DNA from: JAWKTM01 sp041399085 | GTDB taxonomy: Bacteria > Planctomycetota > Planctomycetia > Pirellulales > Pirellulaceae | Reading direction: 5' to 3' | Length of the DNA stretch: 64,000 nucleotides | Assembly (NCBI GenBank): GCA_041399085.1 | Contig: JAWKTM010000014.1 | Location: forward strand, 62,001-126,000 | Shown here: positions 20,687-28,537 of the stretch, piece after piece | Layout of the letters: each line of letters starts with the position of its first letter | Numbering within the stretch: the first letter of the stretch is position 1 | Made by a program: the position numbers and the translations under genes | Notes under the pieces: model-generated | Databases searched by the model: none | The model's input: the letters and a program-made list of their open reading frames with translations, nothing else | Told to the model about the DNA's origin: nothing

Positions 20687-21217
20687 ATGAGCGGTTCGAC
20701 TCTTTTGGACCAACTGAAGAAGAAGTTTGGCGCGGCCATCACCGGAGCCAACCTGGAGGCGATCGATCCGTGGATCGAAGTTGCCCCGGACGGATTGGTT
20801 CAGGTGTGCCGATATCTGCGAGACGACGCCAATCTGCGGTTCGACATGTGCAACTGCATCACGGCTGTGGATTACTTCATCGCGGACGCGGCCAAAGCCA
20901 AGAAAGCTGGCTTCGATCCACATTTGGAAGTTGTCTACCACTTATCCAGCACGGTCAAGAAACACACGTTGGTCGTGAAGGTGATGCTGCCGCGTTGGAA
21001 GGACGACGTGCCGGGTGAGTTGCCTCAGGTGCCAACCGTTTCGGGTGTTTGGCGAACGGCCGACTGGCACGAACGCGAGGTTTATGACTTGTCCGGCGTG
21101 GATTTCGTCGGGCACCCCGACCTGCGGCGAATCCTGTGTCCCGAGGATTGGGTTGGATATCCGTTGCGAAAGGACTATGAGATGCCGCTCGAGTATCACG
21201 GCATCCGCGGACGCTAG
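20687..21217 (+). CDS. nuoC: NADH-quinone oxidoreductase subunit C
   Basis: 176 residues. The C-terminal half carries the 30-kDa subunit signature (WHEREVYDLSGVDFVGHPDL, then RRILCPEDWVGYPLRKDYE). The N-terminal half has the usual alpha/beta domain (DLR-type strand NLRFDMCNCITAVDYF). It is a peripheral-arm scaffold subunit of complex I that contacts NuoB and NuoD. In most genomes nuoB separates nuoA and nuoC; here only a 134-bp gap (20553-20686) without any ORF lies between them. nuoD follows 55 bp downstream. Confidence 0.94.
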   Translation: MSGSTLLDQLKKKFGAAITGANLEAIDPWIEVAPDGLVQVCRYLRDDANLRFDMCNCITAVDYFIADAAKAKKAGFDPHLEVVYHLSSTVKKHTLVVKVMLPRWKDDVPGELPQVPTVSGVWRTADWHEREVYDLSGVDFVGHPDLRRILCPEDWVGYPLRKDYEMPLEYHGIRGR

Positions 21218-21272
21218 TCGCCGGTTTGGCTCACGCACACGAATCATTTGCAAGAGAGAAAGTCAGACACTC

Positions 21273-22478
21273 ATGGCTACTCAAATCGACGATCCACGCA
21301 TTGTCGAATTCGACGTTCGCACGGACGAAATGCTGGTCAACATGGGCCCGCAGCATCCCAGCACCCACGGCGTGTTGCGATTGGTGCTACGCACCGATGG
21401 CGAGATCGTTTCGCAGGTCGAGCCGCATATCGGGTACCTTCACCGCAGCGCGGAGAAGATCGGCGAGAACTTGACGCCGCGGCAGTGGATTCCTTACACC
21501 GACCGCATGGATTACTTGGCCGCGATGAACATGAATCTCGGCTGGGCCTTGGTGGTTGAAAAGCTGATCGACTATCAGCTTCCCGAAAAGGCGCGTCACC
21601 TGCGAGTCATCATTTCCGAACTAGGCCGAATCGCCAGCCACTTGGTCGGCATGGGCGCCTACGGTTTGGATCTCGGCACGTTCAGCCCGTTTCTGTACGC
21701 GTTTCGCGAACGTGAAAAGATTCTGGACTTGTTCGAGGAAGTCTGCGGCGCTCGGCTGACTTACAGCTACATCACGCCAGGCGGAGTTACCGCCGACTTG
21801 CCGCCCGGCTGGCTGCAAAAGTGCGAAGCGTTCCTGGCTCAGTTCGAGCCGGTGATCGCCGAATACCACGCGTTGCTGACGACGAACGCCATCTTCGTGA
21901 AACGCACGGCCGGCATCGGCATCATGAGCCCGGAGATGGCGATCGGTTACGGTTGCACGGGGCCGGTGCTGCGAGGCAGTGGCGTGGATCACGATCTGCG
22001 TCGCGACGGCGAAGAGCGCTATACGGAGATGTACGATGGCTACGCCTTCGAAGTGATCGTGGAGAAGGATGGCCACTATCCGAAAGACCACAATTATCCG
22101 GCCGTGCCGCCGGACGCCGTGCTGGGCGATTGTTGGCACCGGTTCTATGTCCGCATGCTGGAAGTCGTGCAGGCGATCGACATCGTGCGACAAGCGATGG
22201 ATCGCTATAGCACGGCCAAAGGCGATTGGGGCACACCGATCAAGCTGACCCACAAATTGCCAAAGGGCGAAGCTTATCTGGAGACCGAAGCGCCTCGCGG
22301 CCAAATGGGCTTTTATTTGGTCAGCGACGGCAACGCGATTCCTTGGCGAGTCCGTGCCCGCAGCAGTTCGTTCTGCAACCTGTCAGTTACCCACGAACTC
22401 TGCCAAAACTGCCTGATCGCCGACATCCCCGCCATCGTCGGTTCGCTCGACATCGTGATGGGCGAGATTGATCGGTAG
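21273..22478 (+). CDS. nuoD: NADH-quinone oxidoreductase subunit D
   Basis: 401 residues from ATG 21273; the frame is open 258 bases further upstream but overlaps nuoC, and the start used gives the standard N-terminus. Typical 49-kDa subunit motifs are MGPQHPSTHGVLRL, EPHIGYLHRSAEKIGE, YTDRMDYLAAMNMN, and the C-terminal RARSSSFCNLS and GSLDIVMGEIDR. The NuoD Tyr and His of the quinone cavity fall in the first two motifs (GYLH, HGVLR). It forms the quinone-binding chamber with NuoB. It is the last complex I gene in the window; the expected nuoE/F/G do not follow, and the HipBST module occupies that place. Confidence 0.95.
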   Translation: MATQIDDPRIVEFDVRTDEMLVNMGPQHPSTHGVLRLVLRTDGEIVSQVEPHIGYLHRSAEKIGENLTPRQWIPYTDRMDYLAAMNMNLGWALVVEKLIDYQLPEKARHLRVIISELGRIASHLVGMGAYGLDLGTFSPFLYAFREREKILDLFEEVCGARLTYSYITPGGVTADLPPGWLQKCEAFLAQFEPVIAEYHALLTTNAIFVKRTAGIGIMSPEMAIGYGCTGPVLRGSGVDHDLRRDGEERYTEMYDGYAFEVIVEKDGHYPKDHNYPAVPPDAVLGDCWHRFYVRMLEVVQAIDIVRQAMDRYSTAKGDWGTPIKLTHKLPKGEAYLETEAPRGQMGFYLVSDGNAIPWRVRARSSSFCNLSVTHELCQNCLIADIPAIVGSLDIVMGEIDR

Positions 22479-22580
22479 GCAATTCGGCCATCTGCGGAAA
22501 TCGTATTGCGACGTCCCGATGCTCGTTGGGTTGCCTGCGCCCAAATCGGTCGCGTTGATGGGAAGTTTCGGCGACGCGTG

Positions 22581-22849
22581 TTCCCGAACGGGAAATTTGG
22601 ACGCGCCTCATCGTTTCATCTTGTCACTTCCTTCTGCGGGGATATTCCCGATCGGGAATTGCTATCGTGAGTTTTCACCTTCGAAGAAGGACATCCTTTA
22701 ACATCGCAAGCTGTTTCCATACATCCGGTTGAATCGCGCCTCACGACTTTACCCAAAATGGAGCGACATGCAGAAGCGTTCCCGAACGGGAACATGTCCT
22801 TTGACTTCCAAAATCTGTAGGTTACACTTCCTGTGTTCCCGAACGGGAA
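22581..22849. promoter_or_regulatory. Four-copy palindromic operator set (TTCCCG-N2-CGGGAA)
   Basis: Four sites of identical 6-bp arms and a 2-bp spacer lie in the 402-bp gap before hipB: 22581-22594 (spacer AA), 22645-22658 (spacer AT, fully palindromic), 22779-22792 (AA), 22836-22849 (AA). A degenerate fifth match (TATCCGATCGGTGA, 10 of 14 bases) overlaps the hipB start at 22871-22884. Sites three and four flank a promoter-like pair, so they are well placed for autorepression by HipB, which binds palindromes upstream of its own operon in the known hipBA systems. Binding by this HipB is an inference. Confidence 0.8.
22801..22828 (+). promoter_or_regulatory. Predicted hipBST promoter
   Basis: TTGACT (22801-22806), 16-bp spacer, TACACT (22823-22828), 53 bp before the hipB start. 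The fourth palindrome (22836-22849) would cover the transcription start and the third (22779-22792) lies just upstream of the -35. Confidence 0.55.
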
Positions 22850-22880
22850 TATATTGTCCCTGTGAAAGAGTATCCGATCG

Positions 22881-23123
22881 GTGAGTGTTTCCAGTTCGTT
22901 CAGTGTCCAGCAGATAGGCAGTCTGGTTCGCAGTCGCCGTCAGGCGAACAACCTGACACAGCGACAACTCAGTGAACTGGCTGGTGTTGGGCTTCGTCTC
23001 GTTTCGGAACTGGAGCGTGGAAAGGTCACTTTGAGAATGGATGCAGTGAACCGAGTCCTCGCAGTCTTCGGACTCATGTTAGGGGCTGTCCCAGCGCCTC
23101 GCACGGACGATGAAACGACATGA
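22881..23123 (+). CDS. hipB: HipB-type HTH antitoxin/repressor of a split HipBST module
   Basis: 80 residues from GTG 22881. A Xre-type HTH fills residues 11-65 (GSLVRSRRQANNLTQRQLSE, then LAGVGLRLVSELERGKVTLR), with the helix after it (AVNRVLAVFGLMLG) typical of HipB dimerisation. It should bind the four palindromes upstream and repress the operon. In classical HipBA HipB is also the antitoxin; in tripartite HipBST modules it mainly assists repression and complex formation while HipS is the antitoxin. Its TGA overlaps the next ATG (ATGA, 23120-23123), so the genes are translationally coupled. Base composition of this locus is visibly less GC-rich than nuoD and the flavoprotein on either side. 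Confidence 0.88.
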   Translation: MSVSSSFSVQQIGSLVRSRRQANNLTQRQLSELAGVGLRLVSELERGKVTLRMDAVNRVLAVFGLMLGAVPAPRTDDETT

Positions 23124-23473
23124 AGCGAACAGCCAAGGTAAGTATCTCGGGTCAACTCGTTGGCTTTCTCGACGAGGAAGACGGAAAGACTTCTTTCGCC
23201 TACACAAGCGACTGGCTTTCTCGACGGGACGCTCAACCCGTGTCGTTGACACTTCCGCTTCGAGCGGAGCCGTACACACACAACGGCCTTCACCCGTTCT
23301 TTGAAAACTTGTTGCCAGAAGGCTGGCTATTCGACATTGCATCCAAGAAGCTCAAGATTTCCAAGGATGACCCCTTCGGCATGTTGCTGGCGACATGTGG
23401 AGACTGTGTGGGAGTCGTCGAGATTGAACCGGCCAATCGAGAAGGGGCAGACGGTGATGAGGCCGCACAATGA
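23120..23473 (+). CDS. hipS: HipS-like antitoxin (detached HipA N-terminal subdomain)
   Basis: 117 residues. The protein is the N-subdomain-1 of HipA on its own: VSISGQLVGFLDEEDGKTSF, then PVSLTLPLRAEPYTHNGLHP, FFENLLPEGWLFDIASKKL and DPFGMLLATCGDCVGVVEI. In full-length HipA these motifs are followed directly by the kinase; here a stop intervenes and the kinase starts in a new overlapping frame (ATGA at 23470-23473). This is the gene order and split described for the HipBST family, in which HipS neutralises the kinase HipT. The stop is not a sequencing artefact in appearance, because the next gene has its own start codon and an N-terminal extension that a fused HipA lacks. Confidence 0.85.
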   Translation: MKRTAKVSISGQLVGFLDEEDGKTSFAYTSDWLSRRDAQPVSLTLPLRAEPYTHNGLHPFFENLLPEGWLFDIASKKLKISKDDPFGMLLATCGDCVGVVEIEPANREGADGDEAAQ

Positions 23474-24399
23474 TGGCCTGCCGCATCTGCCTTGACTCTA
23501 CCAGCGAAGAGTCGCCTTATCATTCGGCGTGCTTAGAGTCGCTGTTCGGAGTCGGCGCGTTGCCACGACTGGATTTCTCATTGCCATCCTTGATGCGACT
23601 GGCAACCGATATGGCCGGGAAGATGTCGATCTCAGGAATGCAAGAGAAGGTCTCGCTCAAACTCTCCGACGACAAGACTCGACTCGAAGTTGCTCCCAGC
23701 GGCGGACGCTACATTCTCAAGCCGGAACCGAGTCGCTTCGCGTATGTGCCGCAAAATGAACATCTCACCATGCGAATGGCTCGCTTGGTTGGGATCGAAG
23801 TTTCCCCCTGTGGATTGTTTGAATTGACGGACGGGGCCATTGCCTATCTCATCAGCCGGTTCGACCGACTCGAAGATGGCGCCAAACTCCCAGTTGAAGA
23901 TTTCTGTCAATTGGCTGGTAAACCGCTACGCGACAAATACGACGGTTCCGGGGAACTCTGTGTTCGTATTCTCCGGCAATTTGCCTCGGAGCCGCTGATC
24001 GAAATACGCAAGCTGTTTCAGATGCTCCTCTTTAGCTGGTGCGTTTCCAACGGAGATCAACACCTCAAGAACTTCTCATTGTTCACACATGCGGATGGAT
24101 TGCGACGACTCACGCCAGCCTATGATTTGATTTGTACTCGTCTCCCGATCCCCAGCGACCGCAGTCTCGCCCTCACGATCCGCGGGAAGAAGACCAACCT
24201 GAATCGTAAACTTTGGCTCGAATTCGCTGAGTATTGCCAGATTCCCGAACGAGCCGCCTTACGACTCGTGACAGATCAGATCAACGCCCTCGACCCTTCC
24301 GTGGCTCTCATTCAAGCCTCACTGCTTCCCGATGACCAGAAGGCCGAATATGAGTCCATCCTCCGAGAAAACATCGCTATGCTCGCCCAGCCGGGATGA
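23470..24399 (+). CDS. hipT: HipT-like serine/threonine kinase toxin
   Basis: 309 residues, intact. After a short Cys/His-containing N-terminus (CRICL, HSACLESLFG) comes the HipT hallmark SIS motif, here S53-I54-S55 in KMSISGMQEKVSLKL, the likely autophosphorylation site in the Gly-rich loop. ILKPEP supplies the ATP-binding lysine K84; NGDQHLKNFSL holds catalytic D196 and N201; PAYDL holds the Mg-binding D219. In the E. coli O127 system HipT phosphorylates tryptophanyl-tRNA synthetase and stalls translation; the target of this one is unknown. The start could be either of two adjacent ATGs (23470 or 23473); the first overlaps the hipS stop. Its TGA overlaps a further ATG at 24396. Confidence 0.88.
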   Translation: MMACRICLDSTSEESPYHSACLESLFGVGALPRLDFSLPSLMRLATDMAGKMSISGMQEKVSLKLSDDKTRLEVAPSGGRYILKPEPSRFAYVPQNEHLTMRMARLVGIEVSPCGLFELTDGAIAYLISRFDRLEDGAKLPVEDFCQLAGKPLRDKYDGSGELCVRILRQFASEPLIEIRKLFQMLLFSWCVSNGDQHLKNFSLFTHADGLRRLTPAYDLICTRLPIPSDRSLALTIRGKKTNLNRKLWLEFAEYCQIPERAALRLVTDQINALDPSVALIQASLLPDDQKAEYESILRENIAMLAQPG

Positions 24400-24521
24400 A
24401 ATCGTTGGCCAACCCGATAGACCGAGTGTTGTCCGGCAAGCGTTCCTTTAGTCGACAAATGATTCGCAAGTTGGCGGATTATTTCGACGTGGACGTCAGC
24501 GTTCTTACGGCGAACCTTTAA
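24396..24521 (+). CDS. 41-residue HigA/Xre-like HTH fragment coupled to hipT
   Basis: This short ORF starts at ATG 24396, overlapping the hipT stop by ATGA exactly like the two junctions before it. It encodes PIDRVLSGKRSFSRQMIRK followed by LADYFDVDVSVL, which resembles the recognition helix and the last two helices of HigA-type antitoxins (the LSGKR...SRQMIRKLADYF pattern). The first two helices of the HTH are missing. It ends inside the 3' end of the convergent flavoprotein gene (17-bp overlap). It may be a real fourth product of the operon or the remains of a higA antitoxin; the coupling favours translation, the missing half favours decay. Confidence 0.5.
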   Translation: MKSLANPIDRVLSGKRSFSRQMIRKLADYFDVDVSVLTANL

Positions 24522-25836
24522 CGCCATCCGCCGTGATTCTTTCGCCAGCCAGCCATGCGGTGGCGAAGGCGGATTGGAAGTTGTAGCCGCCGATGGGACC
24601 GTCTAGGTCGAGCACTTCGCCGGCGAAGTAAAGACCGGGGACCAGTTTGCTTTGCATGGTACGCGAGTCGACTTCGGCTAGCGAGACGCCGCCGGCGGTC
24701 ACTTCCGCTTTGCGAAATCCCATCGTCCCGGCGATCGGGATGCGAGTCGCCTTCACGCGTTCCAAGATCTCGTTGCGAGCTCGCTTGCTGAACTCGGAAA
24801 GACGTTGCTCGAACGGTAGGCCCGCTTGTTCGAAGATCGCTTCCGCCAAGCGACGCGGAATCCAGCGGCTGACCTGCGCCAAAACAGGGCGTCGGCCATC
24901 GGCGGTTGTCGCCTCGCGCAGCTCGGCTTCCAATTCTTCCCGAGCGGCGATTGGAAAGAAGTCGCAGACCAAATCCAACTCGCGCGGCCTAGGATGGCTG
25001 GAAACGGCACGGCTCACGTCCAACACGGCCGGTCCCGAGAGCCCGAAATGCGTGAACAGGAACGAGCCGCGTTGCTCGGCCAACACTGCCGAACCCTTGC
25101 CCTTAACTCGCCGCGGATCGCGGGCGATCAAGGCCATCGTTGCGGAATCCACCGGCGCCGCCCCATCGCGCGACATGACCCGAAGCCCCACGTCCTCAAT
25201 CGTCACGCCTCGCAACCGCGTCACCCATTCCGCATGCGTCGTGATCGGAGCCAGCGCCGGACGCGGCTCGACAATCGTGTGGCCGAACGACGCGGCCCAA
25301 GCATATCCGTCGCCGCGCGTGCCGCTGCCTGGGTAAGACTTGCCGCCGGTGGTTAGCAACACGTTCGCTGCGTCCAAAGTCCGATGCTCGGTCGTCAGCC
25401 GAAACTTGCCGTCCGCGCGTTCCACGGAAAGCAGCGATTCGTTCAACGCCAACTCCGCGCCGCTGCGGTTCAGTCGTCGCACCAAAGCGTCGACCACGTC
25501 CGACGCGCGATCGCTCGACGGGAAGATCTTCCCCGTTGGCTCGACCTTTGTCCGCACGCCTTCCGACTCGATCAAGGCGACCAATTCCCGCGGCCCCAGC
25601 GACGCCAAAGCCGACTGAAGAAACGAGCCTTGCTGCCGACCGAACGCTTCGACGATCCCGCGTCGATCGGTGGATTGCGTGAGATTACAGCGAGTGCCGC
25701 CAGACATCAGAATCTTGACGCCAGGCTGCCGATTGCGTTCGAGCAACAACGTCTTCAAGCCGCGTTCGCCGGCTCTCGCCGCGCCCAACAAGCCCGCCGC
25801 GCCGGCGCCAACCACGATGACGTCCCAATTCATCAT
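24505..25836 (-). CDS. BaiN/HI0933-like NAD(P)/FAD-dependent oxidoreductase
   Basis: 443 residues, intact. N-terminal Rossmann motif VVGAGAAGLLGAARAGERG for FAD, followed by the family marker KILMSGGTRCNLT, then GGKSYPGSGTRGDGYAWA, and the C-terminal FAD contact YFAGEVLDLDGPIGGYNFQ. The insert domain (about residues 195-340) with FTHFGLSGPAVLDVSRAV is typical of the HI0933/YhiN group. These flavoproteins are widespread; BaiN members reduce bile-acid or other enoate-like substrates, but most have no assigned substrate, and none can be inferred here. Its stop is 2 bp from the next gene on the same strand, so the two may be cotranscribed. Confidence 0.9.
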   Translation of the reverse strand: MMNWDVIVVGAGAAGLLGAARAGERGLKTLLLERNRQPGVKILMSGGTRCNLTQSTDRRGIVEAFGRQQGSFLQSALASLGPRELVALIESEGVRTKVEPTGKIFPSSDRASDVVDALVRRLNRSGAELALNESLLSVERADGKFRLTTEHRTLDAANVLLTTGGKSYPGSGTRGDGYAWAASFGHTIVEPRPALAPITTHAEWVTRLRGVTIEDVGLRVMSRDGAAPVDSATMALIARDPRRVKGKGSAVLAEQRGSFLFTHFGLSGPAVLDVSRAVSSHPRPRELDLVCDFFPIAAREELEAELREATTADGRRPVLAQVSRWIPRRLAEAIFEQAGLPFEQRLSEFSKRARNEILERVKATRIPIAGTMGFRKAEVTAGGVSLAEVDSRTMQSKLVPGLYFAGEVLDLDGPIGGYNFQSAFATAWLAGERITADGVKGSP

Positions 25837-25837
25837 T

Positions 25838-27556
25838 TCACCGGCCGGCTAATTCGGTCGACACCATCAACGCCATCGCTCCGCCCCGTGCGTCGCGTCC
25901 CAAGATCGCCGTTCGGTTGAAGTAAGCCGCTTGGTCTTTCTGCTTCCCGGTTCCCGTGCATACATCCACCAGTCGCCCGTTCTCGGGCGTCCGCAGTTTG
26001 ATCGCTCGCCAAGCCCGTTCGATCGCGGGCTCGAACGTCGCCGCATCCAACCAACCCCGCCGCACGCCGCGTTGCATCGCGAACGAAATCATGCACGTGC
26101 AGCTCAGCTCGCGGTAGCTCTCCTCACGATCGACGATTTGATGCCAACAGCCGCTCGCGTCCTGGTGGGCCAGCAACGCCGTCATATGCTCGCGGAAAGC
26201 GGTCAACAACTCCTCGCGCCCCGCCGCCTGCTCGGGCCACTCGGACAACATCAACGCCAACCCCAACGCCGGGAATCCGTTGCCGCGTCCCCAGGCTGTT
26301 TCGTCCAGCGGCGAGTGACGATAGATACCGTCGGGCCGCAACACGAGGCGTCGCATGAACCGCGTGTTTCCCAAAGCCGCTTCGAAGAATCGCGAGTCTT
26401 CGGTCAGAGAACCGGCCGCCGCCAAAATCGGTCCGCCCATGAACACCGCGTCGCTCATCTCGTTATGAAAAGGCATCGCGTCGCGCGGCGTGCCCTGCTC
26501 GTCAAACGCCTGATCGGCCGCCACGCGCACCAATTCAATCAATCGTCCGCGTTGCTCGCCCTCGGCTCGCTTGGCCAGTTCGGCGAACACCAAATGCCCG
26601 GCCAATTCGCTGCCCGATTTGGGTCGAACCGGCTTTTGCCCGGTGACATACGGCTGAACGATCCGCTCCACGTCCGCCGCATGCGAGGCGTCGTTGTCCA
26701 ACTCGCCCAGACGCAATCGGCCCACCAATGCGAGCGCCGGGATATAAGCCACTTGATTCAAATCGTGGCCGTAATGGACGCTCAATTGCCGAGCGACTTC
26801 GGTCGGCGTCCGCTTTAGCCGCCGACGCAACTCAGCACGTGCCGGCGATGGCGGCGGAAGCTGCTCTTTGGCGAGTGACGTTAGCAGTCGAACCGCGACG
26901 TTCACCACGGCTTCCTTTGTGTCTCCCTCACCGACCGTCAAGGAAATCGCCGGCACGGTACCAACTTCGCAAGCCGCTTCGCGATTCAACGCCGCGGCCA
27001 AATGATCGTTCGGCAAATTGCCGGTTGCTTCTGGAGCCAAGTTTGCGAGCCAATCGGGCGCCGCGTTCTGTCCATCGGGCTTGGCCTCGGCAGACTTCGG
27101 CAGACGCCAAGTGGTTTGCTCGCCTCGCTCAATCACCACAACCAAATCCGCGCCGTACATCCCGATCCAGCGCCACAAATAAGCCGCCGCCGGATCACTC
27201 GCTTGGCCGTAATAATCGCCGGTGGGAGGAAAGCCGGTCGGTTTCGCCAGCCGTGCATTGGGAACAAAGGCCACGGATAGGTTGGCTGCGGGCAATTCGT
27301 CCGCCACATTCGCCGACAAACGCTGCCGCAAGGCTTCCACAATCGGAGCCGCCGCCGTGTCGATGCCGATGACCACGATTCGACGCGTTTCAGCTTCGAT
27401 CTCCCAGGCGTCGTTCGGAACAGTGCAGCGAATCGGCTCGTAGTCGGCCGTCACGCCGACCCGGCCTTCACCGCCGAACGCCGCGACGCTCCAGGTCAAC
27501 AGCCAACCCGCCGCTCCCATCGCCAATGAACGACTCACCATTCTTGAGCGCCCCAT
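25838..27556 (-). CDS. Exported protein with GH88/GH105-like glycoside hydrolase domain
   Basis: 572 residues with a signal peptide (LAMGAAGWLLTWSVAAFGG). Residues about 55-240 form an alpha/beta domain that I do not recognise (begins RRIVVIGIDTAAAPIVEALR). Residues about 255-570 match the (alpha/alpha)6 fold of unsaturated rhamnogalacturonyl/glucuronyl hydrolases (GH105/GH88): PFHNEMSDAVFMGGP with D369, YRHSPLDETAWGRGNGFPAL, CWHQIVDREESYRELSCTCM and a final AYFNRTAILGRDARGGAM. Such enzymes open the unsaturated sugar left by polysaccharide lyases; the Asp in the EMSDAVFMGGP motif is a catalytic candidate. The fused N-terminal domain is unusual. Polysaccharide use fits a planctomycete, but the substrate is not shown. 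Confidence 0.75.
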   Translation of the reverse strand: MGRSRMVSRSLAMGAAGWLLTWSVAAFGGEGRVGVTADYEPIRCTVPNDAWEIEAETRRIVVIGIDTAAAPIVEALRQRLSANVADELPAANLSVAFVPNARLAKPTGFPPTGDYYGQASDPAAAYLWRWIGMYGADLVVVIERGEQTTWRLPKSAEAKPDGQNAAPDWLANLAPEATGNLPNDHLAAALNREAACEVGTVPAISLTVGEGDTKEAVVNVAVRLLTSLAKEQLPPPSPARAELRRRLKRTPTEVARQLSVHYGHDLNQVAYIPALALVGRLRLGELDNDASHAADVERIVQPYVTGQKPVRPKSGSELAGHLVFAELAKRAEGEQRGRLIELVRVAADQAFDEQGTPRDAMPFHNEMSDAVFMGGPILAAAGSLTEDSRFFEAALGNTRFMRRLVLRPDGIYRHSPLDETAWGRGNGFPALGLALMLSEWPEQAAGREELLTAFREHMTALLAHQDASGCWHQIVDREESYRELSCTCMISFAMQRGVRRGWLDAATFEPAIERAWRAIKLRTPENGRLVDVCTGTGKQKDQAAYFNRTAILGRDARGGAMALMVSTELAGR

Positions 27557-27670
27557 TCCAAAGTTATCGTCAACATTACGGGCTCGGCGAACCGCCGACT
27601 CCGACTCACACGCGAATCAGGATAGTCGGCAACCACCTGCCGCGAAATCGTGAGCCGGCAGTTTACCGGA

Positions 27671-28010
27671 CGCCGCAATCGCCCGGTCGAACTCTGCAAA
27701 CGCCCAGGCGATTATAATCGCCCGGTCGAATGCCGCAACGACCCGGTCGGACAGCCGCAAACGCCCGGTCGGACGCAGCTGCAAACGCTCGGTCGGACAA
27801 GCCGCAAACGCTCGGTCGGACAGCCGCAAACGCTCGGTCGGACAACGCGCAATCGCCCGGTCGGGACAGCCGCAAACGCTCGGTCGGACAAGGTGCCGCA
27901 ATCGAGCGGTCGGACAGCGCAATCGAGCGGTCGAACAGCGCAATCGCGCGGTCGAACGGGGCGCAATCACCCGGTAAGATTCCGCAATCGCCTGGTCGAG
28001 CGTCGCAATT
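27671..28010. repeat. 21-22-bp tandem array (about 15 copies), array C
   Basis: Unit CCGGTCGGACAGC followed by CGCAAACG or GCAATCG, repeated about 15 times with small indels. It fills most of the divergent gap between the GH105-like gene (start 27556) and the large secreted protein. Its core (TCGGACAGC-GCAA-CG) is the same as that of the array at 60,045. No gene is supported in 27557-28240: all frames over the array are low-complexity repeat translations. Confidence 0.85.
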
Positions 28011-28244
28011 GTTTGATAGGTAATGACTTGCGTGATGACGGCAGAAATGCAGGCGGCCTGACGATAACAGTCTTCACGGCTGCAAACTGCTGGCAAGGAA
28101 CGATTACGGGAAAACCGAGGGAACTCTCGCCTGCTCGTCCGCATCGAAGCGTCATCCCGTTCCCTGTTCGTTGCTGGACGATGGTTTAATGGAAATGGGC
28201 CAAGAGCGTCGGAAACTTGGCACAAAGTCCTTTCCCATCGGGAT

Positions 28245-28273
28245 TTGTTGACAGGCGGGCGCGTAATTAGAAT
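28245..28273 (+). promoter_or_regulatory. Possible promoter of the large secreted protein
   Basis: TTGTTG (28245-28250) with a 17-bp spacer to TAGAAT (28268-28273); the overlapping TTGACA (28248-28253) is a better -35 but leaves only 14 bp. Confidence 0.4.
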
Positions 28274-28537
28274 CGCCAGTCTCTGCTGTTTTCTATTCCA
28301 CGCAGTTATCCCATTTTTGAAGCTTGTCGAGGCGGTCGCGACACTGCTCGTGGTCGGCCTCACGCCTGGGTGATTTGCATCTTGCTTCCCGCGAAGGACT
28401 TAGGCTAATTGGTGGCGGCGTCAAATGGTGGAATCGTATCCAGATGCAACAGACTGGGCACTGATGACTCTGTTCAACTGACCGGTACCAATGGTAAGTT
28501 GCCAACCCAGATAGGGTCAGAAGCCAGGAAACTGTAG

